Below, one piece after another: positions 35,861 to 48,429 of a DNA stretch of 64,000 bases. The position numbers were made by a program, and so were the translations under genes. This DNA comes from Epiperipatus broadwayi (Eukaryota; Onychophora; Udeonychophora; Euonychophora; Peripatidae): positions 6,099,922 to 6,163,921 of the forward strand of contig JAQFVV010000042.1 in the NCBI GenBank assembly GCA_028023455.1, in the 5' to 3' direction. The first letter of the stretch is position 1; the number at the start of each line of letters is the position of its first letter. A model generated the notes under the pieces. The model saw only the letters and a list, made by a program, of their open reading frames with translations, was not told the DNA's origin and searched no databases.

Positions 35861-37374
35861 TAGATTTTTCAAAGGTGTGTACTTGCCATTGTTCTAAATA
35901 TTCGGGCATTAAAATAAGATATCAACTAAAGGGTGTTTTAACTGGAAGATTCCTGTCAATCCACTCTTTCTATCAGTTTAGCTGGAAGTACTGATATGTA
36001 TGAGTATAGAAATCGGCTAAATTGATATCCATTTCTTTACCTGTTAAATCTTGGTCACTTCATGCTCAGTGCAAGATTAGGAAAAGAATTCCGCAGGGAG
36101 TATGGTAATACATTTTAAATATGAGAGTTATGTTTTTATAAATTCAAATTTATATTTTGTAGCTTAGTAATCATAATTCTACTTTTAAAATATTTATCTT
36201 ATTCATCAATTATAAATTAATTTCAATTATTTCTTTTTATTTTATGCTTTTAAAATGACATGAATAGGTAGATTCATTTTTAATATATATATTTTTATTT
36301 TAATTAAATATTTATTTTTATATATAAAGGTTAATCATGTCCTGAACTCTCTTATATTTTGAAAAGTGCATATGTATTACAACATATTTGGGTTACATAA
36401 ATATACATTTCAATCTTAGCATTTGATAGATGAAATCCAATGTACAATCACCCACTTAATTTAAAAATAAATTTCAAATGAAAACCTATTGCATAAGGCA
36501 TAATCGGATCATATGTATATATTTTAAATGTTTATAGTGTTTGCCATATATATTTAATTTTTATACATTTGTTAATAAATGTTGAACTCATTTGATTGTC
36601 ATTCAATTTTATAATTCAAATTTATTGTTTAAAGGTACTTGAATAGGATACTATTCATGAAGTGGTTAATATCACATAATTCATTAGAAGCTGTTACAAA
36701 AATTTGAAAGTTTACCCTTAGGATGGGAAAGAGAGTATAATTACATATCATTTCCTTTGTATTGAATTTAATGTTTATTATCTACCAGATATAGATTTTT
36801 ATACAGTAATAAATCAACTGATTTGACATTCTTAAATGTTTAATAAATAATTAGAAGCTTATTGTAATTATCTTGCTAGTAACAAGTAAGTTATATTAAG
36901 TTAAAAATTATATATGAATTGATCCAATGATTGATAAAGATGCAAATATGATAACTATTGAAGATGAGTAAAAGTAATTGCAATTAGATGTTCGCATATC
37001 TTATCTTAAACAATTATTGATTAAAGTGAATATTATATTAAGTCAGTATACTGCCATAATGATCATAATTTTATTCAGTTATAAAGCTGGTAATAATATA
37101 TTTTATTCTGTTACAAATTATATTGATTTGCTTTAATTATATTTAGAGTTCATTGATATGGAACTTAAATTCAGTTTAAATATTAAATTTTAATATTAAT
37201 ATTTGATTATATTAAACACTAATAATCTTTCATAAATTGGATGTGATTTGTTCATAGCATTTGAATAAACCTCAAATAGGAATCTATTGTTTATTTTGTA
37301 TATTGATGTGATTGGATATTATAAGTTTTAATGTTATCTAATAAGATGATTTGGTTTAATAGTATTTTAAGTTT

Positions 37375-38240
37375 ATTTTTATATAGCGCATATTTACAAT
37401 TGTATTACATTCAAATATCAGCCTTTCAAGCTAATTGTGCATACGCTTTTGTGAGTGTTAATAATAATAAATGAATACTTTCCTCTCCAATACAAGATAT
37501 AGTATTTATGCAGGAATAAAATAAATCCACTTATTCCTACAACTCAAATGCTTATATATGAGCAAATCTGAAGTACTGGCAAGGAAAGTGTGAGGATGGA
37601 CCACTCATTTTAAATTACTATATACGATGTCTGAATGAATGACATCGGTGAAATTGTCTAGAATTTATTAAACGTCACTCTAACTGAAACTTAATCATAT
37701 GTAAATAAGCATTTATTTTTATATAGCGCTTGTTTACAATTGTATTACATTCAAATATCAGCCTTTCAAGCTAATTGTGCATACGCTTTTGCGAGTGTTA
37801 ATAATAATAAATGAATACTTTCCTCTCCAATACAAGATATAGTATTTATGCAGGAATAAAATGAATCCACTTATTCCTACAACTCAAATGCTTATATATG
37901 AGCAATTGTAAACATGCGCTATATAAAAATAAATGCTTATTTACATATGATTAAGTTTCAGTTAGAGTGACGTTTAGTAAATTCTAGACAATTTCACCGA
38001 CGTCATTCATTCAGACATCGTATGTAGTAATTTAAAGTGAGTGGTCCATCCTCACACTTTCCTTGCCAATACTTCAGATTTGCTCATATATAAGCATTTG
38101 AGTTGTAGGAATAAGTGGATTCATTTTATTCCTGCATAAATACTATATTTTGTTTTGGAGAGGAAAGTATTCATTTATTATTATTAACACTCGCAAAAGC
38201 GTATGCACAATTAGCTTGAAAGGCTGATATTTGAATGTAA
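37375..38240. mobile_element. Unidentified tandem-plus-inverted insertion with 15-bp target duplication
   Basis: An 866-bp insert flanked by a perfect 15-bp direct repeat TAGTATTTTAAGTTT (37360-37374, 38241-38255). Inside is a unit of 340 bp (37372-37711), a partial second unit head to tail (from 37712 to about 37904), then an inverted copy (about 37912-38240). Landmarks: TTTATTTTTATATAGCGC at 37371 and 37711, GCTAATTGTGCATACGC at 37430 and 37770, and the reverse complement GCGTATGCACAATTAGC near 38199. The units are nearly identical, so the structure is young. No protein is encoded. A 15-bp duplication points to retrotransposition, not to a cut-and-paste MITE. Partly tandem, partly inverted arrangements are known for Penelope-like elements. 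Confidence 0.82.
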
Positions 38241-38700
38241 TAGTATTTTAAGTTTGCAAAAGTGGAGAGATAGGTTAATTAATTTTGCATTATTATTGAT
38301 TATTTAGCCTTATTATAATTGAATTAACTAGTAAGAGCATACGGGTATTAGTGGAATAGCACGGCTAAATTAGCATTATTTTTTATTTTATTTAGTTTTA
38401 ATTAGAAATCAATTACTGAGTCATATATTCGTTTAGATATCCTTGATATTTTAAATTTATAGGACATATTAAATTATTATTTAATCCATCCATGAATTTT
38501 CATTTAAATATAAGTATTAATAACATTTCATTTTTAATATATAGAACATTAAAGTTTATCTAATTTTTTATCAATTATTTTCATTGAAAGTGGATTATAT
38601 AATAGGCATGGATGGTTATTTATAAGATAATGATATTTAGTTTTATTGCTTTATCTTTAATCTATTGCAAATAACACTCGTATTTTAGGGTAGTTTGAAA

Positions 38701-38884
38701 TAATGATTTTGCTTGATTTCTATCCATTCTAAATGCTATTTGAATTCATGAATTACAATGAAGATTACTATCATGCTTTATTGATTTAAGTATAATGATT
38801 TTGCTTGATTTCTATCCATTCTAAATGCTATTTGAATTCATGAATTACAATGAAGATTACTATCATTCTTTATTGATTTAAGTA
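38701..38884 (+). repeat. 92-bp tandem duplication
   Basis: Two nearly identical copies (38701-38792, 38793-38884) of a unit starting TAATGATTTTGCTTG and ending TTGATTTAAGTA, with one visible difference (ATCATGC versus ATCATTC). Confidence 0.9.
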
Positions 38885-40815
38885 TTAGATTGTTATTCAT
38901 TGACTGATAGTCACTTTCGTTTAGTTTGTTAATTTCATTCCGTTACAAATAATGCTACAATTCACTGACATTATTAAATTAGGATTGTTCTTCCTTGCTT
39001 CATATTTTTATTCTATTACAAATAGTGATCAATTATTATACTATGACTAAGAATACAGTATGACCCAAATTTTTATTGTTATAAATGGCATCCAACCAAC
39101 GATTGGCTATATTTTAATTCAGGTTATATTAAAGTTATCATTTCCCACTGTCATCATTTTGTTCTGTTATAAATGGCTCCCAAATCTGTGGGGCGTTGAA
39201 AGAAGTGCATACCCTTATTTTTATTCAGTTACAATATTATTTTTTCCTTTCTTAATTTAGCTGAGGCACTTTCAGTGACAAACTAAATTCACTCAATTAA
39301 ATGAAAAGAAATAAAAAACCCTTCATAAAGCATACACACATACATGTGCAAAAGAATTTCATATATATATATATGTTGTCTACAATTGTGTACATGTATT
39401 AATTGATTATAATTGTTTAATATATTGAAAGATAAAAATAAGAAGTTAATCTGCAAGATGTCAGTTTAAGTTTAAAATATCTCGTTCTCAGTTGAAATAC
39501 TTATATATAATATATATAAGAAAGTTTTATTATTAATACAAATAGTTTAAAAAGTCAAAAATATTGATATTTCAAGCTTAATCTTTATATTTCTCTATAT
39601 TTACCCATCTATCTATCTCTTTTTATTTGTACATATTTATTAAGTATTTAAGAAGATTTTATATGATTATTTGATAAAATTGTTTAAATTATTTTGATTA
39701 GATTTACTATATATTTGGAAAAAATGTTATTTGCGCTGTTTCCTTGCTGTTTCAGTGTGAACCTGGTTGAAAACTTTTTCATTAGTATACATATAGGTAA
39801 TAAAATAAAACAGTTTGTTCAAAAATTCAAATTCAAAAAGTAACTAATGTTTCAGTTTATCAGAGCCTTTTCTTCTTAAATTATGAGAATGTGGGTTTTT
39901 TTTCCCAATTCCTCATTCTTGTTTTCCTCTGCACTCTCAAAGATCATTGATTAAGGAATTATAAACCTTTTTTTCCCCAATAACTTTTTCCAAATAGCAT
40001 TACTTTTATTTAATTCAGACTTTTCATTCATCTTATGGAGTTTTCAAATTTTTGTTACAGCTTTTTAATATTCACTGGTCATGTTGGTTAATTTTTTCCA
40101 GAATTGATGTTTTATTAAAATTTATGTCATGTTTTGTTAATTTAATACATGAATAAATGGCTGATAATTAGAATACTCCCTAATCATAAAAATGTGTTTT
40201 CCTTTTCAGTTATTAATTATATAATTGGCTTACCCAATGTAGGAAAGTGGTCAGATCTAGCAGGAGTTTTATTTTTGAAGTATGAAAATATTTCGATAAT
40301 TGTTTAAAAATTATATAAACTGTACTAATTAGTACTATATTTCTTAAAAACATTAGCAATTTTGTCAATGACTCCTTTTATTATAAAGCATAACAGATTT
40401 AATTTCTCGGTGATTAAACTCCTTTTTTTTTTAATTTTAAGAGATCTTATTAATGGAAAGAAGGACAAGAATTTTAAAAAGGAATACTTTCTCATAATTT
40501 AAGGATAAGAAAGATCTGATGAAGATGTAATGTAATCACATGGAAAGAATAGCTATCTTTTAATTTAATATTTTCATTAAATTGTTTTATTTGCTTGTTA
40601 ATTTAATATTTTCATTAAATTGTTTTATTTGCTTGCTAACTTGTACACTAATGAAAAAGTTTTTGATCAGGTTCGCATTGAACAGCAAGTAAATAGAGCA
40701 CATCAACATTTCTTTAACCATTTCATAAATTTAATCAAGATAGTTTTAAACTATACGTATAGGTTTTATGTAGTGTACATGTTATGCTTACATAAGACTT
40801 TTTTTTTTTTTTAAG
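38885..40815. other. Intron sequence before BTAF1 exon 3
   Basis: AT-rich, nothing recognised except a small tandem duplication of about 38 bp at 40559-40634 (ATTTTCATTAAATTGTTTTA twice). The final stretch is a T run leading into the AAG acceptor. Confidence 0.5.
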
Positions 40816-40930
40816 GTACATACTTATTTGAAAAGTACTACTTGGGAAACTAGAATTGCAGCTGGTCAAGCAATTGAAGCTATTGCTAGAAATGTGCCTG
40901 CATGGAATCCTACCGGTGTTGTCAAAAAAG
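40816..40930 (+). CDS. BTAF1: BTAF1 (Mot1) coding exon 3
   Basis: Thirty-eight codons plus one base: [20 protein letters not shown] then [12 protein letters not shown]. This continues the conserved N-terminal region directly after the LLSK of exon 2. The motif (S/N)W(D/E)TRIAAGQA(V/I)EAI is a signature of BTAF1 and fungal Mot1. It is a HEAT-type helix pair in the part that clamps TBP. The acceptor is a T tract ending TTAAG|GTACAT; the donor is AAAAAG|GTAACT. Entry is in phase 0, exit in phase 1. The exon ends GVVKK, a variable linker in the family. The preceding intron is 32.4 kb. Confidence 0.95.
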
Positions 40931-41464
40931 GTAACTTCATTTAATTATGAACTAATTAATTAAATAAATATACCTGCAATATTGTTAATCTAGTATTCTT
41001 GGTTTCTTATCCATTCCAGATTAATGAAGCTGCCATTTTATGTGAATAAATACTAAGTTAGCAATACATTTTTTATCCTTCATGATGCTGAGCAGTCTAA
41101 TAAATGGGGGATCAATATTGGAGGTTGCATATAAAGTTGAAAATAATGCTGAATTTATTACATGTAAATATTTGACCTAAAATTTTTAAAGTCATGGCTT
41201 TAAAATGAGAAGGTAATAGACTCTCCCATGAAAATTTGAATTAAGCCATATATAAATGAGGCTGTATTTACATCTGGATCATAATAGTTTCATTCTTGTT
41301 TGAAAAAGTTATTACATTTTGTAATTTTTATTTACATTTAGGGTAGCTAAATTGGTCATTTTATATTGGCTGAGTAATCTAGTAAAGGGAGATGCTTAAA
41401 TATTTATTAGCAGCATTGGTTCATTAGTCAAGACTGGAGGTTAAATATAAAATTGAAAATAAAG

Positions 41465-43260
41465 CCGTGTTTATTACATTATATATATACAAAAGTGATG
41501 CATTAAAAAGGATTGAATATCTTGAATTTTGTAAAATGGTGCGGAAAAGAGTTGAAAATGATATAAGAAAGTATAACTGTGAACTAGCAAGGAAGGCTGT
41601 AGAAGAGAATAAAAATCTCAAGAGTGTAAAACAACATTTTGGTATTGGTAGGAAATTTATATCTGCAATAAGAAAAAAAGATGGCATTATTACTAAAAAG
41701 AGAGATAACATCATGAAATGGGTAGAAGAGTTTTATCCAGAATTATATAGTAATAAAGAACAAGTACCTTCTATATCTATTACATCTTCCGAATTACCCA
41801 GAATTTTAAATGAAGAAGTGAGAATGCAATTAAATGTATGAAGAAGGGAAAGGTTCCAGGTAATGATGGAATTATAATTGATATATTAAAAGAAGCAGAT
41901 GAAGAAATAAATTTTTTTTTTAGCAAAGTTATATACCAAATGTCTAAATGATAAAGATGTACCAGATGATTGGAAGAATGCAGTATTAATATTAATATTT
42001 AAAAAAGGTGATAAAGAAGATATTACAAATTACAGACCTATCAGCCTTTTATCACTTTTATACAAAATTTTTACCAAGATAATTACAACTCGTTTACAGA
42101 GAACATTGGATTTCTACCAACCAAGAGAACAAGCTGGACTTAAAAGTGGTTTTAGTACAGTAGATCATATCCAGGTATTGAGAGAAGTTATAGAAAGGAC
42201 AAATAAATGTGAGTTGCCACTATGCTTTGGATTTGTAGATTATGAAAAGGCATTTGATTCTATAAACATTTCTTCAGTGATTAAAGTATTGGATCATCAA
42301 GGTATACATCCAGGATATTGTCATATTTTAAAGAATATTTATAAAAATGCAGCAGCAACACTTAGATTACATAATGATACTGGAAAAGTCAACATTGAGA
42401 ATGGATTAAGACAGCGTGACCCCATATCTGCAAGAAGTATTTTGTGGATTAAAATGGGAAGCTAAAGGAGTGAAAGTAAATAGAGATTATTTAAGTCATT
42501 TAGATTTTGCAGATGATGTAGTTGTTTTAGCAAATAATGTTTTAGAGCTGCAGGAAATGTTGCAGGAGTTATCAGATGAAAGTAGGACTAAAGATAAATG
42601 TTAAAAAGACTAAAGTAATTTTTAATGGATTTTCTCAAAATATGAAAATAAAGATTGATTATAATAAGTTAGAGGAAGTTAATAGTTACAAATACCTTAG
42701 TCAGATTATTAATACAGATGGAAACATAATGGATGAAATTAAATTAAACTTGGTTGGAGTACTTTTGGTAGAAATAACTTGATACTAAAAGGAAATATGC
42801 CTATGTGTTTGAAAAGGAAGGTTTTTAATAAATGTGTTTTACCGGTTCTTACTTATGGATCTGAGACTTGGACACTTAATAGAAGAGCAATACAGAGACT
42901 TCAGACCACTCAAAGAAGTATGGAGAGATGCATGTTGGGAATAACAAGAAGAGATCAAAAATGCAATATTCAGGTAAGAGAACATCAGGTGTTACTGACC
43001 TCATTGAAAAAATTAAAAGTCTGAAGTGGAGTTGGGCTGGACATATTGCTAGAAGAGATAATAAATGGACAATTGAAATCTTAGACTGGATTCCAAGAGA
43101 TTGTAAAAGACCTAGAAAGAGACCACATGTGAGATGGATGAATTAATAAAGTGTGCAGAGATGATGTGGAGAAAAGAAGCTAAAGATTGGAGAAGATGGA
43201 TTGAAGTTGGAGAGACCTTCAGATCACTGTATTTAATGATTTATAAGTGTTTTTTATTAA
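41465..43260 (+). pseudogene. RTE-like LINE reverse transcriptase, broken
   Basis: The translation passes through SVKQHFGIGRKFISAIRKKDG, then GKVPGNDGI, DVPDDWKNAVL, FKKGDKEDITNYRPISLLS (RT block), GFVDYEKAFDSI (block A), GLRQRDPIS (block B), HLDFADDVVVLA (block C with FADD), GLKINVKKTK, YGSETWTLNRRAIQRL, and the C-terminal WSWAGHIARRDNKWTIEIL. These are blocks of RTE/BovB-type non-LTR retrotransposons in order. At least five frame changes or stops break it (near 41838, 41920, 42420, 42590, 42780, 42990). The FADD catalytic pair survives. It lies in the intron between exons 3 and 4 in the gene's orientation. No endonuclease was seen, so it is 5'-truncated. Confidence 0.9.
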
Positions 43261-43559
43261 TTTAGATGTCAACTGAAATATCTGACTTAATGAGGTTAAA
43301 ATCATTTGTAGTCTCAGAACAAAAAGTTGCAAGTCTTTTGAAATCCTTGGATAAAATATAATGATATATATTAGCTTTTAAATTTTTAGAAGTAAGAATA
43401 TTTGGCTCTATTAAGTTACCCTATTAATCTAAAGAATGCTTCTATTTACTCCAATTTTCAAAAATAAAAGATACATTAAAAAAAATATCCTTAATTATCA
43501 TAAAATAGCATAATTATTCACTACAAAAACATCAGTTCAAGGTTTATTAAAGTTAAACT

Positions 43560-44180
43560 TCTAATCTTAAAGATAATGGTTATGAGGCAGTTTAAATAAG
43601 GTTTATGATGTCATTTTATTACTAGGAAATATTCTAAGCAAAAACATAATTTATGTATTTCTTTTGTTGATTTGATCAAAGCATTTGACTCAGTTAATTA
43701 AAAAAATTTATAGTAGTGTTTGAAAATATTTGAATATTTATGGAAGTCTATTCATTATATAGCTGCCACATGTTGTGTCAAATAGAAATGCTTACTAGCT
43801 CCAATTTTATTTTCCATTTTACGACAGTGGTTATGGAATAATTTATAGGTGTCTTACTAAAGCTATCATTCAAATACGATACAGGTTTGTTGGTGATTTT
43901 TAATTTGAACCAATCAAAATATAAAACCAAGATGTTTTTCTTTTTGGGTCCTAGATTTATAATATATTAGTGTTCTAGTCTCACTAATCCAAAAAATGAT
44001 CTATTAATGTTCTTTATATTGTGAATGCAGAGGAATTAGGTTTAGTAATTAATATTAAAAAATTTGTTATCATTATATTTAAGGAGCTAAAAGGTAGCAT
44101 ATTTCATCACAATGGTATAATTTTTTTAGTTTAATTACTAGTATATAGAGTTGTAATTCTGCCAAATTTATTGTATGGAG
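43560..44180 (+). pseudogene. Second, older LINE reverse-transcriptase remnant
   Basis: Fragments in one direction: CISFVDLIKAFDSVN (RT block A), then CVKQKCLLAPILFSIL, matching the usual GVKQGCVLAPTLFSI block, then ELGLVININKK and a weak LPNLLYGG. The order is right for a non-LTR RT, with several stops and shifts. The VKQGCVLAP type differs from the RTE-like copy just upstream, so this is a separate insertion. It is probably the same kind of LINE as the - strand remnant at 16600-19985, but I cannot prove it. Confidence 0.62.
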
Positions 44181-44846
44181 GTTGAGACATGGGTTGCTAT
44201 TGATATAATATAAAGGCATGAGAAAAATTTCATTTAAAGATGCTCTGAAATATTCAGAAAATATGATAGCAAGTTTACAAGAAAATTGGATATATAAAAA
44301 GTATTTTGTGATGAATTTGTCATGGTTTAATGAGAAAGAGATCCTGTTTACATAATTTTTAAATAAAATATTTAAGCATAAGCATTCAATATATGTAGAC
44401 ATATTTGTATTTTGTAGATTGATTTGTATAGTTATTGTTAAACTCTCCTTCAATATTTTTTTTTTTTTTCTGATATTAGATAGCATATTTATTTATGATT
44501 GGCTAATCATTATATGATAGTCAATTTCATATAGTAAAATGAATTTATGAATGGTGCTTTGTTTGTTTTTTTGAAAATATAATTAATTTAAAAATTTTGT
44601 ATTTTAATAACAGCCATTTTATCACAACAATTAATAGGATTAATTATCATTCAAGTTATCAGGTGTATTCTATATTAACTTATGTTTTAATTACCTATAT
44701 TACTAATTAATTAATTATATATAATTTAGTAGTTTTTAAAGTGTCATAAAGTCTCCATTATATGAATTAATATTTACAGATAATAATCCATTTATATTTT
44801 TTGAAATATTAATTGAAATAAAAATATTTGTTCTGTTTAATTGCAG

Positions 44847-44984
44847 AATGCACTTCTGAATTTTCTACCATGTGTTACACTGGTCAAATGGTATTTTCGC
44901 AGTTTGATATTCAGAAAGTGATTCAAAATGGAGCTTATTTATTAGGTTCAGAGGGAAAAGAATATGAAATTGAAGAAATATCAG
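44847..44984 (+). CDS. BTAF1: BTAF1 (Mot1) coding exon 4
   Basis: Two bases completing a glutamate codon, 45 codons, and one base. It reads CTSEFSTMCYTGQMVFSQFD, then IQKVIQNGAYLLGSEGKEYE. The FD.....I..GA.LLGS.G.E(Y/F)E block is the conserved part of the N-terminal insertion of animal BTAF1 that follows WNP. The leading 15 residues are variable in the family. Acceptor TTGCAG, donor TCAG|GTAATT; entry and exit in phase 1. An open frame runs on past the donor to about 45184, but the family similarity stops at the donor, so that extension is intronic. Confidence 0.93.
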
Positions 44985-46834
44985 GTAATTATACTTTTTT
45001 ATTTTACATTGTATGTATTAATTTGGGATTAAATATCTCTTTTTGTCAGAAATCATTAGTAAATTACTGCAGGGCAAAAAGTTTCACCATATATATTATC
45101 ACAATCTTTTCTCTTATGATGATTCATCATCTTCCATTTTACAGTAGATTTTTTCCTAGATCCATCTTATTTTTTATTATTTAATCCAGAATTTTTTTTT
45201 GTCTACTCATTAATTTTCAAATCCAACTTTTTAAGATTATTTAATCGCCATAACTCACATTTTATTATTTTATAATTTCCTTATTATTCGTAACAGTTTA
45301 TTTGTATGTGTCAATTGCAATTTTTATTTCATTTTTGAATTTGAAGTCTATAAAATTTATAATCCTAAGTTGAAACAGATGAGGCACATGAATTAAAACC
45401 TTTTTTATTATTAAAAATAAATTGTTTTTTCGAGTATAATAAATTTTCTGAAGTATTCTTTCCAAATCATTTCTAAACATTTTTTTTTTATTTGAAGCAA
45501 TATTAATTGCTTCAAGAAAATAATATTTTCTAATCATTATAATGTTCATAGTCACTACAAATCTTGACACTAGATTAATTTAATTCACAATAGCTAAATT
45601 TAATTACATTTTTAATTTATAACTTTTATAGTAATGTAGTTCAAAATGTATGTGATACTAATGATATAGATGAGTGGCAGAGAATTTTATAAACAACTCT
45701 CACATTAGTCATAATTATATAATTAAATTAGGCAGTAGAATTTTTTTTAATAGGAAGCAGAAGTTCATTTTTGGTTGTTTTAGAAAGCTGATAAATATTA
45801 TACTTTAAATGTATATAGAAATGTGTAAACAGCTTACAGAATTGATTACTTTTCACATTATTAGGATAAATTAATATTAAATTACATAATTTTTAGTTTA
45901 ATTACATTAGCCTGCAAATAAAAATCTTTTTTGTGTGATAAATTGGTTTTACTAATTTTATTTTGCTGAATTAAAGAATGCATTTTATTTTGCCATATCA
46001 TATCTGATTAATCGATAATAATGCAAAATGTTATTTTGTCATTACATCAAGATTTCGATAACTTTGTATTGATTTAATTGGATATATTACATATAAGTAT
46101 TAGTATGCAACATGCAATCTTAATTTTCCTACAATAGACACAAGTAAAAGCGGCCTTGTAAACAATAAAATGATTAATATGTGGCTTTTACTTACATTTA
46201 AGCCTGCAAAACTGAAGCAGTAAATGCATATTTTAAACCAGTTGTGCCAGTAACTCATTTAAATTACTGACCCTATTTGGAATAAAAATTACAGGCCCTA
46301 TTTGGAATAAAAATTACAAGGTTATCCCAACAAAGTTTTATTAAGATTGTAATCAAGAATATTTAAGGAAAAAATTAATACCTATAGCTTATACATATAG
46401 TGAGGCTACTTTTTAATGAAACAATGAATAAATTCAAGAAAATATTAAAATTGCCATGTCTGTGGTGAATCATACAGCTGAATATGCTTCTAAATGCTGA
46501 TTAGAGGGGATATTAAGTGCCTAAGAATTCACGAAGGGATTCTATAGATATGAATATATCCTTTGCTATTTAAATAATTTTTCTAATCACAAAATTTGCC
46601 AATTTCATGCTTAGGTTTTGCTTTTTAAGTCAAAATTACACCTGCAGAGAAAAAATATATTACTACAAGCAAAACAATTTAGCAAACAAAATAAAAGATA
46701 CATGAATTGAAAGCTTACATACTGTACTGTATTTGTTTTGGTACAAGTTGCATTGGCAATTGTAGAATTTTAAATTGCCAAATTCCTGAAAGAAAAACTG
46801 ATTGTATTTTTTTTTTTTTTTTTTTGACAACTTA
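44985..46834. other. Intron sequence, no recognised element
   Basis: AT-rich. It contains a 25-bp tandem duplication of CCCTATTTGGAATAAAAATT (about 46270-46319). No protein remnant was seen. Confidence 0.5.
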
Positions 46835-48063
46835 TGTTATTTATATATATATATTTTTAAGTTAAAGACAATATCAAAAATTTACTTTGATGTGTGCTAA
46901 GATAAGGAATAAATTCTTATTGCAAATCAATTAGAAATATTTAAACTTAAAATGAAAGCACTTTCACTGTAATTAAAGATGGCGATCAAAGGGAAAAAAA
47001 GATAATTTTTAAACATAAATAAATTAAATTTTGTCATAGTTAACAGGTATCAACAGGATGTGTGGATGGCAGATTAAAAATCAGGGGGGCTATAAAAAGA
47101 AAACACTTTTTGTGCTTTGAGCATCTTAGATCTTTGTCTTCTTTTGCCTGGTGTTATATGTGAGATGAAATAGCCATTTGATATAAATTAATTTTTTCTA
47201 CGAGGTCATATAAAATGTGCCAAGCTACTTTCACCAATGGACTGAGTCATTGGAATATGTATGAGTAGAGAAGAGTTTGTTTCCTGATGTTTTCTTCTTT
47301 CCTGAAGTCATAATAAAGCCATGAGTGATACCATTAGCTACCTGAAGTTTTGAACCCCGGACTATCTGCAAGCTGTAAGAAGGATGTGCAACGGATTCCC
47401 TCAGGACAAACAAACCAATACATGGTAATTCTATAAATGATATAATTGAACTATTGAAAATTACCGGTAAGAAACTTTATTGCATAAATTAGAACTGATC
47501 ACTTTCTTAAACTATAATGATACCAATGCTGTATTAAATTGGATTATTAAAAATCTAAATGTTAAGAACAGTAATTTTTAATAACCATTTAATTTTGATT
47601 TCATATTTTTATTCTCTTAGTAATATTATAAATATTGTAATTATGAATTAATAAACCTGAATATAATTTACGTTGTTGTCTGTTTGTTAGTTATTAATAG
47701 AATAAAATTGTTTAAATTCAACCATAATTACTTTACTGAATAAATTGCCGATGCTGTATTAGCAAATATAATCCTCCTAGTGAAGCAAATAATTTGATAA
47801 TAGTAACTAATAAAGATAGGGGAGTGAGCCAGTGAATTCTTGGATAGAATTCTGACACCTTTGAAATAAATTAAAAACTGGTTCTTTCACTCTTATTCAA
47901 GTTTAGTTACCTTAAGCAGGCTTATTTGACCATGAAAAATAATAGCATTAGATAAAATAACCTGACACATATTAATTAGGGAATTAGCAAATCAAGCGTA
48001 ATTTGCTCACCAAATGCAAAACATATAGTGTATAAACCCTACGATATACCATTGGACAGTACA
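46835..48063 (+). repeat. 5' LTR (longer form)
   Basis: Shares blocks with the 3' LTR: CTTATTGCAAATCAATTAGA, TCTTAGATCTTTGTCTTCTT, AGCCATTTGATATAAATTAA, CAATGGACT, and GTGAATTCTTGGATAGAATT. It ends ...GTACA. It carries about 0.5 kb (roughly 47320-47825) not present in the 3' LTR, including ATAAACCTGAATATAATTTA, which looks like ordinary LTR R/U5 sequence. The difference is more likely a deletion in the 3' LTR than an insertion here. The start at 46835 is chosen as a TG upstream of the first shared block and is uncertain. Confidence 0.75.
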
Positions 48064-48064
48064 A

Positions 48065-48082
48065 TGTCGCCCAACACCCAGA
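48065..48082 (+). promoter_or_regulatory. Primer-binding site of the gypsy element
   Basis: One base after the 5' LTR end, TGTCGCCCAACACCCAGA resembles the TGGCGCCCAAC.. primer-binding sites that pair with the 3' end of a host tRNA to prime minus-strand synthesis. The third base departs from the usual TGG. Its placement next to the LTR end supports the boundary call. Confidence 0.65.
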
Positions 48083-48429
48083 ACATGAGATAAGAGTAGG
48101 AATTATAAAAGAATAAAATTTGAAATATAAACATTGTTTTGAGGGGAAAAAATTGCATTATAGAGGGGAAAAAGAGTGGGTGAAATGATGGGAAATAAAG
48201 TAGCTCTTAAGGTAAAGCGACAACAGGAGGAAGGACATATAAATAATAAAATAGAAATTAAGCAAGATATAGAAGATAGAAATAGAAGGGTATGGAATTA
48301 AGAAATGAAAAAAAAATAGTAGACCATGGCAATAGAAATGAAAAGTGTAGACAATCTGATTTGTAAATGGGATAAGGAGACAGTAAATTTTGCATCCCAA
48401 ACATGCCCAAAAACTACAATATAGATTAA

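Larger units (their letters stand above)
32001..37359. other. Mostly AT-rich intronic sequence with three unusual patches
   Basis: No coding exon or transposon protein recognised. Three patches are listed separately: the homopolymer region 32955-33140, a GC-richer island 34360-34560, and a hairpin-rich patch 35690-35860. Open frames such as 34941-35325 on the - strand overlap one another in different frames and show no family resemblance. Confidence 0.45.

Noticed and set aside
37375-38240. A simple MITE with terminal inverted repeats
   Set aside because: The 15-bp target duplication and the head-to-tail partial dimer do not fit a cut-and-paste MITE.
44985-45184. Extension of BTAF1 exon 4 as an open frame of 118 codons
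   Set aside because: Family similarity ends at a good donor at 44985, and the next exon joins in the correct phase; the rest is chance open frame in A/T-rich sequence.
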